Assembly (NCBI GenBank): GCA_021791445.1
Contig: JAJYWO010000016.1
Coordinates: forward strand, 1 to 36,768
Source of the DNA: a bacterium
Lineage (GTDB): Bacteria; Patescibacteriota; Minisyncoccia; UBA6257; UBA9933
Direction of reading: 5' to 3'
Length of the DNA stretch: 36,768 nucleotides
In this document: in pieces, positions 8,895 through 17,150 of the stretch
Layout of the letters: each line of letters opens with the position of its first letter
How positions within the stretch are numbered: position 1 is the first letter of the stretch
Position numbers and translations under genes: made by a program
The notes under the pieces: model-generated
Told to the model about the DNA's origin: nothing
The model's input: the letters and a program-made list of their open reading frames with translations, nothing else
The model's database searches: none

Positions 8895-8969
8895 TGGGGT
8901 GCCTAACGGGAATCGAACCCGTGTCGAGAGTACCACAAACTCCAGTGTTACCATTACACCATAGGCACC
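8895..8969 (-). tRNA. tRNA-His (anticodon GTG)
   Basis: Minus strand G-1 + GTGCCTA..., loop TTGTGGT, TAGGCAC-C-CCA. Confidence 0.92.
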
Positions 8970-8983
8970 ATCAATAAATTCGG

Positions 8984-9067
8984 TGCGCGGGAGAGGATTT
9001 GAACCTCCAAGCCCTTGCGGGCGCTACCACCTCAAGGTAGTGCGTCTGCCAGTTTCGCCACCCGCGC
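8984..9067 (-). tRNA. tRNA-Leu (anticodon GAG), long variable arm
   Basis: Minus strand GCGCGGG..., loop CTTGAGG, variable arm GCGCCCGCAAGGGCTT, CCCGCGC-A. Confidence 0.92.
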
Positions 9068-9124
9068 ATTATTAAACACATAATTTTTAAATTTCATGCG
9101 CTTTAGCGACGGTCGGACTTCGTC

Positions 9125-9147
9125 CTGCCAGTTTCGCCACCCGCGCA
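9125..9147. repeat. partial duplicate of the tRNA-Leu 5' end
   Basis: CTGCCAGTTTCGCCACCCGCGCA is identical to 9046-9068. Confidence 0.9.
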
Positions 9148-9149
9148 AA

Positions 9150-9485
9150 TTACGCCGCCACGCCGATTTTTTGGCGAGAAACTTTTTTGGAAACTTTTCT
9201 CAAAAAATAAAGTTTTGATCGATGAACTTTTTTAGGAGAACTTAGAATTTCAACTTTTGCGATTATTGGAGAATTAATCGGATAATTTTTCTCAACCGCA
9301 ATATCGCCAAACATCGCGCGCACGGTAAAAGTGGCGCCGGTTTCCTTGCCGTGTTTTCTGGCAAGCACCACGCCCTTAAAATTACTGATTCTTTCCTTAT
9401 CTTTTTCCTTAATTCTCTCCGAAACCTTCACAACCGCCCCTGATTTGATTTTTTTCAAAATTTCCTCGTTTATCATAAATAACAA
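9150..9485 (-). CDS. rplS: 50S ribosomal protein L19
   Basis: GAVVKVSERIKEKDKERISNFKGVVLARKHG...VEKNYPINSPIIAKVEILSSPKKVHRSKLYFLR; start probably the internal ATG at 9476. Confidence 0.95.
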   Translation of the reverse strand: MLFMINEEILKKIKSGAVVKVSERIKEKDKERISNFKGVVLARKHGKETGATFTVRAMFGDIAVEKNYPINSPIIAKVEILSSPKKVHRSKLYFLRKVSKKVSRQKIGVAA

Positions 9486-9515
9486 TTTAATTCAAAAAAG
9501 ATTTTAAGTCAATAA

Positions 9516-10208
9516 CTATTTCCCTAATCTCCTCTCAACGCCTCTGAATTTTTCAACTGTTTTTTTAAATTCTTTTTCCGAAAAATCCGGCCATAGCGTT
9601 TCGGTAAAATAAAACTGGGCGTTTGCGGTATCCCACATCATAAAACCTTCAGACCAATGCGACCAATTCGCTTCTCCGCCGGTACGGACAACCAAATCAA
9701 CCGGCGGCAAATCTTTCGTCCAAAGATTATTTTTAATCGTTGCGTCAATAATTTTTAATTTCGCTATTTTCTTAATCGCCTCTTTCATTTCGTCCATCCC
9801 GCTGTAAGCAAGCAAAAAAGTCAGATTGAAATTTTTGTAATTTTTTGTCGCCTCCATCGCTTCTTTTATGGCGCGCTTCGCTTTTTCCGGAAAAAATTCT
9901 TCCCACCTGCCCAAAACGCGAATTTTCACTTTCCTTTCGTGAATCATTTTGTCTTTTGCCAATCTTTTGAAATATTCTTCAAACAACCTGAACAAAAAAA
10001 CTTTTTCCATTTTCGGCCGCTTCAAAACATTGCCCACCGAACAGCCCCAAAAAGTGAAGTAAGGGATTCCGGAATTGACAGCGGCTTCCAGAATTTTCTC
10101 CGCGGTTTTCGCGCCTTCACGATGCCCAAAAAAAGACGGTATTCGCTTCTTTTTCGCCCAACGCCTGTTGCCGTCGGGAATAATGGCTATGTGGGTTAAT
10201 TTATTCAT
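9516..10208 (-). CDS. uppS: isoprenyl transferase (undecaprenyl diphosphate synthase)
   Basis: HIAIIPDGNRRWAKKK...GHREGAKTAEKIL...DLVVRTGGE; start trimmed to MNKLTH because the longer ORF overlaps tRNA-Ala. Confidence 0.93.
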   Translation of the reverse strand: MNKLTHIAIIPDGNRRWAKKKRIPSFFGHREGAKTAEKILEAAVNSGIPYFTFWGCSVGNVLKRPKMEKVFLFRLFEEYFKRLAKDKMIHERKVKIRVLGRWEEFFPEKAKRAIKEAMEATKNYKNFNLTFLLAYSGMDEMKEAIKKIAKLKIIDATIKNNLWTKDLPPVDLVVRTGGEANWSHWSEGFMMWDTANAQFYFTETLWPDFSEKEFKKTVEKFRGVERRLGK

Positions 10209-10211
10209 TTT

Positions 10212-10282
10212 TGGACCTAGGCGGAATCGAACCGCCGTCTCGTCAATGCGAATGACGCGTGCTGCCACTATACCATAGGCCC
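10212..10282 (-). tRNA. tRNA-Ala (anticodon CGC)
   Basis: Acceptor GGGCCTA/TAGGTCC with G3:U70; loop TTCGCAT; discriminator A. Confidence 0.92.
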
Positions 10283-10369
10283 GTTCGGGGTGCCGAGATC
10301 CGCTAACTGGCGGAGAACTCGAGTTTCATAAGTTTCTTACGAAATTTCCAGTGAATGCTTCGCATTCCC

Positions 10370-10469
10370 GTTCAGAAACTTTTTCGGGCCGCCGGGAATT
10401 GAACCCGGTTCTCACGCACCCGAAGCGCGTATACTACCGGTGTACTACGGCCCGAAAAAGTTTCTGAAC
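10370..10469. repeat. 22-bp perfect inverted repeat enclosing tRNA-Pro
   Basis: 10370-10391 GTTCAGAAACTTTTTCGGGCCG vs 10448-10469 CGGCCCGAAAAAGTTTCTGAAC. Confidence 0.93.
10384..10454 (-). tRNA. tRNA-Pro (anticodon CGG)
   Basis: CGGGCCG...CGGCCCG acceptor with C1:G72; loop TTCGGGT; D-stem GTAC/GTAT. Confidence 0.88.
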
Positions 10470-10586
10470 CCCAAAGTGTTTATATTATTATACCCCACCT
10501 CAATAAACCAAATAAAATCCTACCAGTTTTTTTATTTTTTTGAAAGAGGTATAATTATTCCAGAACAAAAAAGGAGGTGAAATACG

Positions 10587-10934
10587 ATGGAACCGAAAGA
10601 AATCGAGATAATCAAAAAACTGGTTGAATTTTTAGAAGTCGCCAGAAAATCCAACCATGTGACTTATCACGCGATGGTTGACAGCGAAAATCTGAAAGAA
10701 ATGCTGAAAGCGGTAAAAAAAATAACGCAGTGGAGCGAAGAAGATGAAAAACGAGTTATTGAACTCGCGGAAAAATTCAAAAAAGAAACGGAGGGGAAAA
10801 CGCTGAAAGAAAAAAGCGATAAGTTGAAAAATATTATGAAAACCGGCGGTCGCACCGTATTGATAAGCGCGATAGCCGGCGGTATCGGCTTTGCCACTTA
10901 TCGTTTACTAAAAACAAATGGCGCCAAGAAATAG
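10587..10934 (+). CDS. small helical protein with C-terminal hydrophobic segment
   Basis: 115 aa ORF preceded by AAGGAGGTGAAATACG; followed by hairpin GGCGCC..GGCGCC. Confidence 0.8.
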   Translation: MEPKEIEIIKKLVEFLEVARKSNHVTYHAMVDSENLKEMLKAVKKITQWSEEDEKRVIELAEKFKKETEGKTLKEKSDKLKNIMKTGGRTVLISAIAGGIGFATYRLLKTNGAKK

Positions 10935-10946
10935 GCGCCTTTATTT
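10919..10946 (+). terminator. probable intrinsic terminator
   Basis: GGCGCC-AAGAAATA-GGCGCC-TTTATTTTA. Confidence 0.6.
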
Positions 10947-12419
10947 TACATAAAACTTTGATTTTATTTCTTCTTCTATTCCTGATTCAAATTCGTTTTT
11001 TCGTTCCCGCGCGGCTTTCGCCATTTTTTCAAGTTCAACGTCGCTCAATTTCCATAATTTCTCAACTCTTATTTCTAATTTCTTTTTATCGTTTTTCTCC
11101 GGTTTTTCAATCACCTCATCAAGTAAAATTGATAAAATCCAGCCGATTTTATGACCAGGTTTGATTTTCAAAATCTCCATAATGCTGTCACCGTTAATTT
11201 TCAGCATTTTCGGCGAAATCGGGTCGCGCTTCACTTTTTCAATCATAAAAAGCAAATGCCGCAATTTGTAAGGCAGGGCTTTGGGCACGCCGGAACCGAT
11301 TCTGTCCGCCTCGCGCACTTTTATTAAATCGTCTATATTTTCGGCGCCAACACGCGCCAGAAATCTCCGCACTCCGGAAGCGGTCACTTCACCGACATTG
11401 TAATAAAAAAGATGATACCGAACCAAATGAATGACTTTTTCGGCGATGTTGTTGGGAAAGCGCAAATTATCCATAATTTTCGCCGTTATCTTCGCGCCGA
11501 CAACTTCGTGGTTGTAAAAAGTGCAATCCGGGCCTTCGCCGGCTTTTGTTCTCGGTTTGCCGACATCATGAAGTAAGCTCGCCAGCCGAATTTCCAAAGA
11601 ATAATTTTTCTTGGCCGCATAATCCAAGGCCCGCAGATTATGTTCCCAAATCGTGTAAATATGGTGCTTGTTTTGGCCGTTATCAATCCCCTCGCGCAAT
11701 TCCGGCACAATGTATTTCAGCAAACTGGTTTCTTCAAGCAGCTCAACTCCCCTTTTCGCCAAGGGCGTCATTATGATTTTTATAAATTCGTCGCGAATTC
11801 TTTCTTTGGCAATCATTTCAATTAACCCGGCTTCTTTTTTAATCGCCTTGAAAGTTTTTTCCTCTATTTCAAAACCAAGCTGAACCGAAAATCTTATCGC
11901 CCGCATCAAGCGCAAAGCGTCTTCGTTAAACCTTTCTTCCGGCTTGCCGACAGTGCGAATGATTTTATTCTTAATATCTTTTTGCCCATTAAAAATATCG
12001 ATTAATTTGCAATTCGCATGCATTCGCAGATTGGCATCACATTGTAATGCTATGGCATTACAAGTAAAATCGCGGCGGCTTAAATCCTCCTCTACTGTTT
12101 TGGCGAATTTAATCTCATCCGGGTGCCGCTTGTCTGTGTATTTTCCTTCTAAACGAAAAGTTGTTATTTCCACAATTTTTAACCTTTCATTTTCGCTTTG
12201 AGTTTTCACGGCAACGGTTCCAAATTTATTTTCATAAACGCTATCCGGAAAAATTTTCTGAATTTCCTGCGGCTTGGCGTTAGTCGTGATATCCCAATCT
12301 TTCGGCTCCTTATCCATCAACAAATCCCTCACGCACCCGCCCACCAAATACGCTTCAAAACCCGCTTTTTGAAGCTTTTCGCAAATATCCAAAATTTCTT
12401 CGGGGATATTGAATCTCAT
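10941..12419 (-). CDS. cca: CCA tRNA nucleotidyltransferase with HD domain
   Basis: LVGGCVRDLLMDKEPKDWDITTNAKP; RRDFTCNAIAL; RLMRAIRFSVQLGFEIE; LLHDVGKP. Confidence 0.95.
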   Translation of the reverse strand: MRFNIPEEILDICEKLQKAGFEAYLVGGCVRDLLMDKEPKDWDITTNAKPQEIQKIFPDSVYENKFGTVAVKTQSENERLKIVEITTFRLEGKYTDKRHPDEIKFAKTVEEDLSRRDFTCNAIALQCDANLRMHANCKLIDIFNGQKDIKNKIIRTVGKPEERFNEDALRLMRAIRFSVQLGFEIEEKTFKAIKKEAGLIEMIAKERIRDEFIKIIMTPLAKRGVELLEETSLLKYIVPELREGIDNGQNKHHIYTIWEHNLRALDYAAKKNYSLEIRLASLLHDVGKPRTKAGEGPDCTFYNHEVVGAKITAKIMDNLRFPNNIAEKVIHLVRYHLFYYNVGEVTASGVRRFLARVGAENIDDLIKVREADRIGSGVPKALPYKLRHLLFMIEKVKRDPISPKMLKINGDSIMEILKIKPGHKIGWILSILLDEVIEKPEKNDKKKLEIRVEKLWKLSDVELEKMAKAARERKNEFESGIEEEIKSKFYVK

Positions 12420-12499
12420 TAAATTTTATTATAAACTAATTCATATTATCCGCAAACAATTCGTCTTTAAACAAGTTATCTGAAATAAATTAAATTTTT

Positions 12500-12874
12500 A
12501 TGCTTCCAAAACCTTACAAAAACGCAATAATCTATGAGGACAAAAAACTTTATGCCTGTTTAGCCAATGAACCTATTGTAGATGGTCATACGGTTGTTGT
12601 CTGGAAAGATAAGGTTGCTGACTTACATTTACTCACCAGAAAAAACTATGAGTATTTAATGGAAAGAGTAAATGAAATTAGAAATGCAATGTTAAAAGCG
12701 CTAAGAGTTGAAAAGGTCTATCTGTTATACATGGACGAGACGAAACAAGTTCATTGGCATCTAGTGCCTAGATACAGCAAAAGGGGTTTTGTAAATTTAT
12801 TACAAAGGCCTGAAAAAATAAAAGACTTCTCACTCGATAATAAAATACGAAAGTATTTAAGCATAAAAATTTAA
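12500..12874 (+). CDS. HIT-family protein
   Basis: VDGHTVVVWK and the histidine triad VHWHLVPRY. Confidence 0.85.
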   Translation: MLPKPYKNAIIYEDKKLYACLANEPIVDGHTVVVWKDKVADLHLLTRKNYEYLMERVNEIRNAMLKALRVEKVYLLYMDETKQVHWHLVPRYSKRGFVNLLQRPEKIKDFSLDNKIRKYLSIKI

Positions 12875-13054
12875 TTTACATCCAATAACACCGAATATGA
12901 GGAAAAATGAAATTCGCTTTTATAGATTATGGACTTGAATTTCATTTTTTACCCAAATTTTTGCCCTTTTCTTCTCTTGAAATATAATAAGGAAGCGGGC
13001 AAAAACTTCGTTTATTCGGATACGTTAAACGAAATTTTGTTCAAAAATATTTTT

Positions 13055-13084
13055 CCTTGAACAATTCTATGGAATTGTTCAAGG
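13055..13084. repeat. 13-bp perfect inverted repeat, intergenic
   Basis: CCTTGAACAATTC-TATG-GAATTGTTCAAGG. Confidence 0.85.
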
Positions 13085-13141
13085 ATTTAGAAACCGCATC
13101 GGCGGATTTTTTATTGAGCCCTTTTTTGATTTTTTTGGAAA

Positions 13142-13173
13142 GAAAAAAGGTCACTGAGTATTTCAATGACCTT
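13142..13173 (-). terminator. intrinsic terminator of the small membrane-protein gene
   Basis: Minus strand AAGGTCA...TGACCTTTTTTC. Confidence 0.75.
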
Positions 13174-13195
13174 GGAATGTGAAAAAAGTTTAAAG

Positions 13196-13354
13196 TTACT
13201 CTTTCTTATCCACTGCGAATCTCATAAGAAATCCAAGTGCTGTGATTCCCCAAAATGTTGCGAATCCGTAGTAAATACTGTGTGAGCCTATTGCCACTGC
13301 AAACGCCGACAATAATGCTAAGACATAACCCATCCCAAAATTAGGATTTTTCAT
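13196..13354 (-). CDS. 52-aa small membrane protein (absent from the ORF track)
   Basis: MKNPNFGMGYVLALLSAFAVAIGSHSIYYGFATFWGITALGFLMRFAVDKKE*; AGGAGG 5 nt before ATG; terminator just downstream. Confidence 0.75.
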   Translation of the reverse strand: MKNPNFGMGYVLALLSAFAVAIGSHSIYYGFATFWGITALGFLMRFAVDKKE

Positions 13355-13492
13355 AATAGCCTCCTATGTGATTGTTTATGAACAATTTAACGCCAAATTA
13401 GCATCTAAAATAAAATAACATAAAAATAACTAATTTGTCAAGCCTACGCGTCCCCTACCCAACATCCAAAATATTATTTACACTATGCTTAT

Positions 13493-13564
13493 GTCCTCGT
13501 AGTGAAATGGATATCACGACTGCCTTCGAAGCAGTTATTGGGGGTTCAAATCCCTCCGAGGACG
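13493..13564 (+). tRNA. tRNA-Arg (anticodon TCG)
   Basis: GTCCTCG...loop CTTCGAA...GGTTCAAATCC...CGAGGAC-G. Confidence 0.93.
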
Positions 13565-13696
13565 CAAGCGAATGAAATGAGCGCCGAATAAAATGAGTGC
13601 AGTGTCGAGGCTAGGGATTTGAAGGGTTCTACGAGCGCAATCCGCCTTTGGCGGATGAGCACGTATAGAACCCAGGGACATAATCCCTCCGAGGAC
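13549..13696. repeat. direct duplication of the tRNA-Arg 3' end flanking a structured segment
   Basis: AATCCCTCCGAGGAC at 13549-13563 and 13682-13696. Confidence 0.85.
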
Positions 13697-13750
13697 ACAA
13701 ATTTTTCTTGATTTTTAAATTTTAAAATTTTATATTTAAATGTGTTCAGC

Positions 13751-13823
13751 GCATCCCTAGCTCAACTGGCAGAGCAGATCCCTCTTAAGGATAAGGTTCC
13801 GGGTTCGACTCCCGGGGGATGCA
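13751..13823 (+). tRNA. tRNA-Lys (anticodon CTT)
   Basis: GCATCCC...loop CTCTTAA...GGTTCGACTCC...GGGATGC-A. Confidence 0.92.
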
Positions 13824-13866
13824 CAAAAATTGAAAAATTAAAAATAAAAATGTAAAATAACCAAAC

Positions 13867-13940
13867 GCGGGGTTAGTATAGTGGTAATACACCTCCTTGC
13901 CATGGAGGAGACGCGAGTTCGATTCCCGTACCCCGCTCCA
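13867..13940 (+). tRNA. tRNA-Gly (anticodon GCC), CCA encoded
   Basis: GCGGGGT...CCTCC-TTGCCAT-GGAGG...ACCCCGC-T-CCA. Confidence 0.95.
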
Positions 13941-13992
13941 AGATTTCACTTTCATTTGACTTGTTAACATTTTACCCTTTTAATCGTTATAT

Positions 13993-14499
13993 ATGATAGA
14001 TGGTGAAAAACAACTAATTCAAGATGCCATCGGTGGCGAGGCTTCGGCTTTTGGCCTGCTTTATGATAGATATCAGCCGCAAATATACCGGTTTATCTAT
14101 CTTAAGGTCAGTCATCGTGAGGAAGCCGAAGACCTCTGCCATCAAGTATTTCTGAAAGCTTGGCAGAACATTAAAACCTATAAGCATAAAGGATTCCCCT
14201 TTTCCGCTTGGCTTTATGTTATTGCCAGAAATAAGGTAATTGACCATTACAAGCAAAACAGAATAACCATTGATATTGAAACCGTACATTTATCAATTGA
14301 AGACAGAACGGCGGATATGAATGATGCGAAACAAGCAATCGCCAAACTTTCCCCGATTGAACAAGATATTGTCATTATGAGATTTGTGGAAGATTTGCCG
14401 ATAAAAGAAGTGGCGAAAAATTTAAATAAAAGCGAACTCACGATAAGAGTGACGCAAAACAGAGCGATAAAAAAACTGCAAAAAATATTAAATCAATGA
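13993..14499 (+). CDS. RNA polymerase sigma factor, sigma-70/ECF-like
   Basis: LYDRYQPQIYRFIYLKVSHREEAEDLCHQVFLKAW; FSAWLYVIARNKVIDHYKQ; C-terminal HTH. Confidence 0.93.
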   Translation: MIDGEKQLIQDAIGGEASAFGLLYDRYQPQIYRFIYLKVSHREEAEDLCHQVFLKAWQNIKTYKHKGFPFSAWLYVIARNKVIDHYKQNRITIDIETVHLSIEDRTADMNDAKQAIAKLSPIEQDIVIMRFVEDLPIKEVAKNLNKSELTIRVTQNRAIKKLQKILNQ

Positions 14500-14999
14500 A
14501 AAACGATTTGTTTACAACTTTAAAAGGATTAAAAAATATCCAACCTGACAGCGAATACTCAAATAATTCGCGGAATTTTATTTTATCTCAAACGCAGATT
14601 AGCGCCGATTTAAATACTGATTTACGCGGATTTAAAAATTGGTTTGATTTGAAACATTCTTTGATGCTCGCCGGAGCGCTGGCCAGTTTCATTTTTATAG
14701 TTTTAATCGCTGTTTCCTATCTTCCGGGCAATAAAAACAGCCTTGTTGCCGAAGCGAACGAAATCAACGCTTCCATTCAAGTCAAACTGGATGAAATCGG
14801 CTACCAACTGGATAACCAAAAAATAGATTTTTCAATGGCGTCAAACATCCAGAATATCCTCAAAACAACCGTTGACGAACTCGCCCAAGCCCAGGAAGAA
14901 CTGAAAAACAACCCGGACAAACTCAAAGAATCGGTGAAAAAAATCAAAAAAGCCGAACAAGATATAGCCAAAATAAACGAACTTCTGCAAAGCAAATAA
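14496..14999 (+). CDS. single-TM protein, putative sigma-associated (anti-sigma-like/DUF5667-like) partner
   Basis: ATGA overlap with the sigma gene; one TM segment then an extracytoplasmic helical region. Confidence 0.6.
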   Translation: MKNDLFTTLKGLKNIQPDSEYSNNSRNFILSQTQISADLNTDLRGFKNWFDLKHSLMLAGALASFIFIVLIAVSYLPGNKNSLVAEANEINASIQVKLDEIGYQLDNQKIDFSMASNIQNILKTTVDELAQAQEELKNNPDKLKESVKKIKKAEQDIAKINELLQSK

Positions 15000-15001
15000 A
15001 A

Positions 15002-15027
15002 ATCCCGCCATTAGCGGGATTTTTATT
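15002..15027 (+). terminator. intrinsic terminator
   Basis: ATCCCGC-CATTA-GCGGGAT-TTTTATTT. Confidence 0.8.
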
Positions 15028-15057
15028 TAAATGCTTAAATATTTAAATCTTTAAATA

Positions 15058-15333
15058 TTATTTAACGGCCTCTTTCAAAGCTTTAGCGGCTCTGAATTTC
15101 GGCTTAATGGAAGCAGCGATTTGAATCCTTTCTCCTGTTTTCGGATTGATTCCCATTCTTGCCGCTCTTTTCGCAACCTTAAAAGTTCCGAAACCGGCAA
15201 TAGCCACTTCTTCTCCTTTGGCCATCGTCTTGGTAATGGTGTCAAAAATAGCGTTAATCACTTCCGCCGCGCGCTTCTTCACTTCAATTTCGCCGGCTTT
15301 CATTACCACTTCAACAAGATCTTGCTTCTTCAC
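15058..15333 (-). CDS. HU-family DNA-binding protein
   Basis: GEEVAIAGFGTFKVAKRAARMGINPKTGERIQIAASIKPKFRAAKALKEAV; GTG start. Confidence 0.95.
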   Translation of the reverse strand: MKKQDLVEVVMKAGEIEVKKRAAEVINAIFDTITKTMAKGEEVAIAGFGTFKVAKRAARMGINPKTGERIQIAASIKPKFRAAKALKEAVK

Positions 15334-15477
15334 GAGTTTATAAAGTTTATAAAGTTATAAGGTTATAAAGTTTTTTTACTTTATAACTTTATGAACTTTA
15401 TAACTTTTAACTAACTCTTTCGACCTTTATTTATTTGCTTTAATTATACAGATAAAACCTAATCAAAACAACCCCCT

Positions 15478-17022
15478 CTATTTCGCGTATTCCGCCGACC
15501 TTGTTTCCCTGATAACATTCACTTTTATCTCGCCGGGATATTTTAATTCGGCCTCAATCTTGTTCGCGATGTCCCGCGCCAATTGCAAAACCCCAAAGTC
15601 ATCAATTTTTTCCGGAACCACAAAGACTCTAATTTCCCTTCCCGCGGAAAGCGCGTAAGCGTTTTTCACGCCTTCAAATCCGGTGGCGATTTTTTCCAAT
15701 TCCTCCAAACGCTTAATGTAATTTTCTAAAGTGTCTCGGCGCGCGCCCGGCCTGGAAGCGGACAAAGCGTCGGCAGCCGCCACAATAAACGATTCCGGCG
15801 TTGAGAACGGATATTCCTCGTGGTGCGCTTCCATCGCCTTGATTATTTCGTCTTTGATTCCGAATTTTCTCAAAATCCTCTGTCCCACTTCAACGTGTTT
15901 CCCTCCGACTTCCTGATCAACGGCCTTGCCGATGTCGTGCATTAAAGCGCCGGTTTTGGCTATTTCCACATTGAGCCCTAATTCCTCCGCCAATAAACCC
16001 GCAATATGAGCGCATTCAATGGAATGATTTAAAACATTCTGGCCGTAACTGGTGCGGAAATGAAGCCGCCCCAAAAGCTGGATTATTTCTTTAGGCAGAT
16101 TGTAAACGCCGACTTCGTAAGCCGCTTCCTCGCCTTTTTCCATCATTCTTTTCGCGATTTCCTGCCTCGCTTCTTCCACTTTTTCCTCGATTTTCGCCGG
16201 TTGAATCCTGCCGTCTTTCACAAGCTTTTCCAAGGCTGATTTGGCGATTTCCCGCCTCAACGGATCAAAAGAAGAAATAATTATCGCGCCCGGCGTCTCG
16301 TCAACGATAAATTCCACTCCGGTTTCGCGCTCCAAAGCCCTAATATTCCTTCCTTCGCGGCCGATAATTTTTCCCTTCATATCCTCGTCTTCAAGATTAA
16401 AAACGCTGGTGGTAACTTCGGCGACATGCGAACGCGAAAGCCGCTGTATTGCCGCCGTCATAATTTCAACTCCCTTGCGTTCCATTTCCTCATTCCGCTC
16501 CTTAATCATTTTTTGCGCAACTTGTGCCAAATCATCCTTAAATTTCTCCCTTACGCTTTCCAAAAGCTTTTCCTTCGCCTCAACTTCGCTGAGTTTGGCG
16601 ATTTTTTCAAACTCCAAAGAAAGTTTTTGTTTATCTTCGTCAAACCGGACTCTGGCGGCTTTTATTTTTTCAACATCTTCCTTAACTTGCCCCTCCTGGA
16701 AACGAATATCCTGCCATTGCCTTTCCAGCGTTTCTTCCCGCTTTAAAAGGCGCTCCTCAACGCGGTCCAACTGCGATTTCCTTTCTTTTTCTTCTTTTTT
16801 TATTTCCTCGCTTAAATCAACCGCCTTTTTTTGCGCTTCAACGATTATTTCTTTCGACTTTAATTCCGCCTCTTCCAAGCGTTTTTTTATTATTTGCTCA
16901 ACCGACCCTTCCTTTTTGGCGGAAAGATATTTTTTAGCGATATAGCCGGCAAGAAACCCGGCTAAAATTAAAACTGCCCAAAAAATTGGATTCTGCATAA
17001 TTAAAAAATCTGCGAATTGCAA
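15478..17022 (-). CDS. rny: ribonuclease Y
   Basis: N-terminal TM, coiled coil, KH region GKIIGREGRNIRALE, HD motif ALMHDIGKAVD. Confidence 0.96.
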   Translation of the reverse strand: MQFADFLIMQNPIFWAVLILAGFLAGYIAKKYLSAKKEGSVEQIIKKRLEEAELKSKEIIVEAQKKAVDLSEEIKKEEKERKSQLDRVEERLLKREETLERQWQDIRFQEGQVKEDVEKIKAARVRFDEDKQKLSLEFEKIAKLSEVEAKEKLLESVREKFKDDLAQVAQKMIKERNEEMERKGVEIMTAAIQRLSRSHVAEVTTSVFNLEDEDMKGKIIGREGRNIRALERETGVEFIVDETPGAIIISSFDPLRREIAKSALEKLVKDGRIQPAKIEEKVEEARQEIAKRMMEKGEEAAYEVGVYNLPKEIIQLLGRLHFRTSYGQNVLNHSIECAHIAGLLAEELGLNVEIAKTGALMHDIGKAVDQEVGGKHVEVGQRILRKFGIKDEIIKAMEAHHEEYPFSTPESFIVAAADALSASRPGARRDTLENYIKRLEELEKIATGFEGVKNAYALSAGREIRVFVVPEKIDDFGVLQLARDIANKIEAELKYPGEIKVNVIRETRSAEYAK

Positions 17023-17150
17023 ATTCGATACGAATATACGAATTTTTCATATGGTCGTAAGTATTCCGCATTTCGCAGTTTATTGGTTTTTATAACTTAT
17101 AATCATTTGCGACAAATCAATTATAAGGTTAAAATAAAACAAAGTAAAGT

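Noticed and set aside
9516-10268. Longer uppS start with 20 extra residues
   Set aside because: Extension overlaps tRNA-Ala; MNKLTHIAIIPDGNRRW is the conserved N-terminus.
13785-13970. 61-aa ORF on - strand
   Set aside because: Runs through tRNA-Lys and tRNA-Gly; typical spurious antisense-tRNA ORF.
15340-15412. Repeated TTTATAAAGTTATAAGG-like sequence before the HU gene, considered as a CRISPR
   Set aside because: No spacers; it is a short degenerate tandem array like others in the window. No CRISPR array was seen anywhere.
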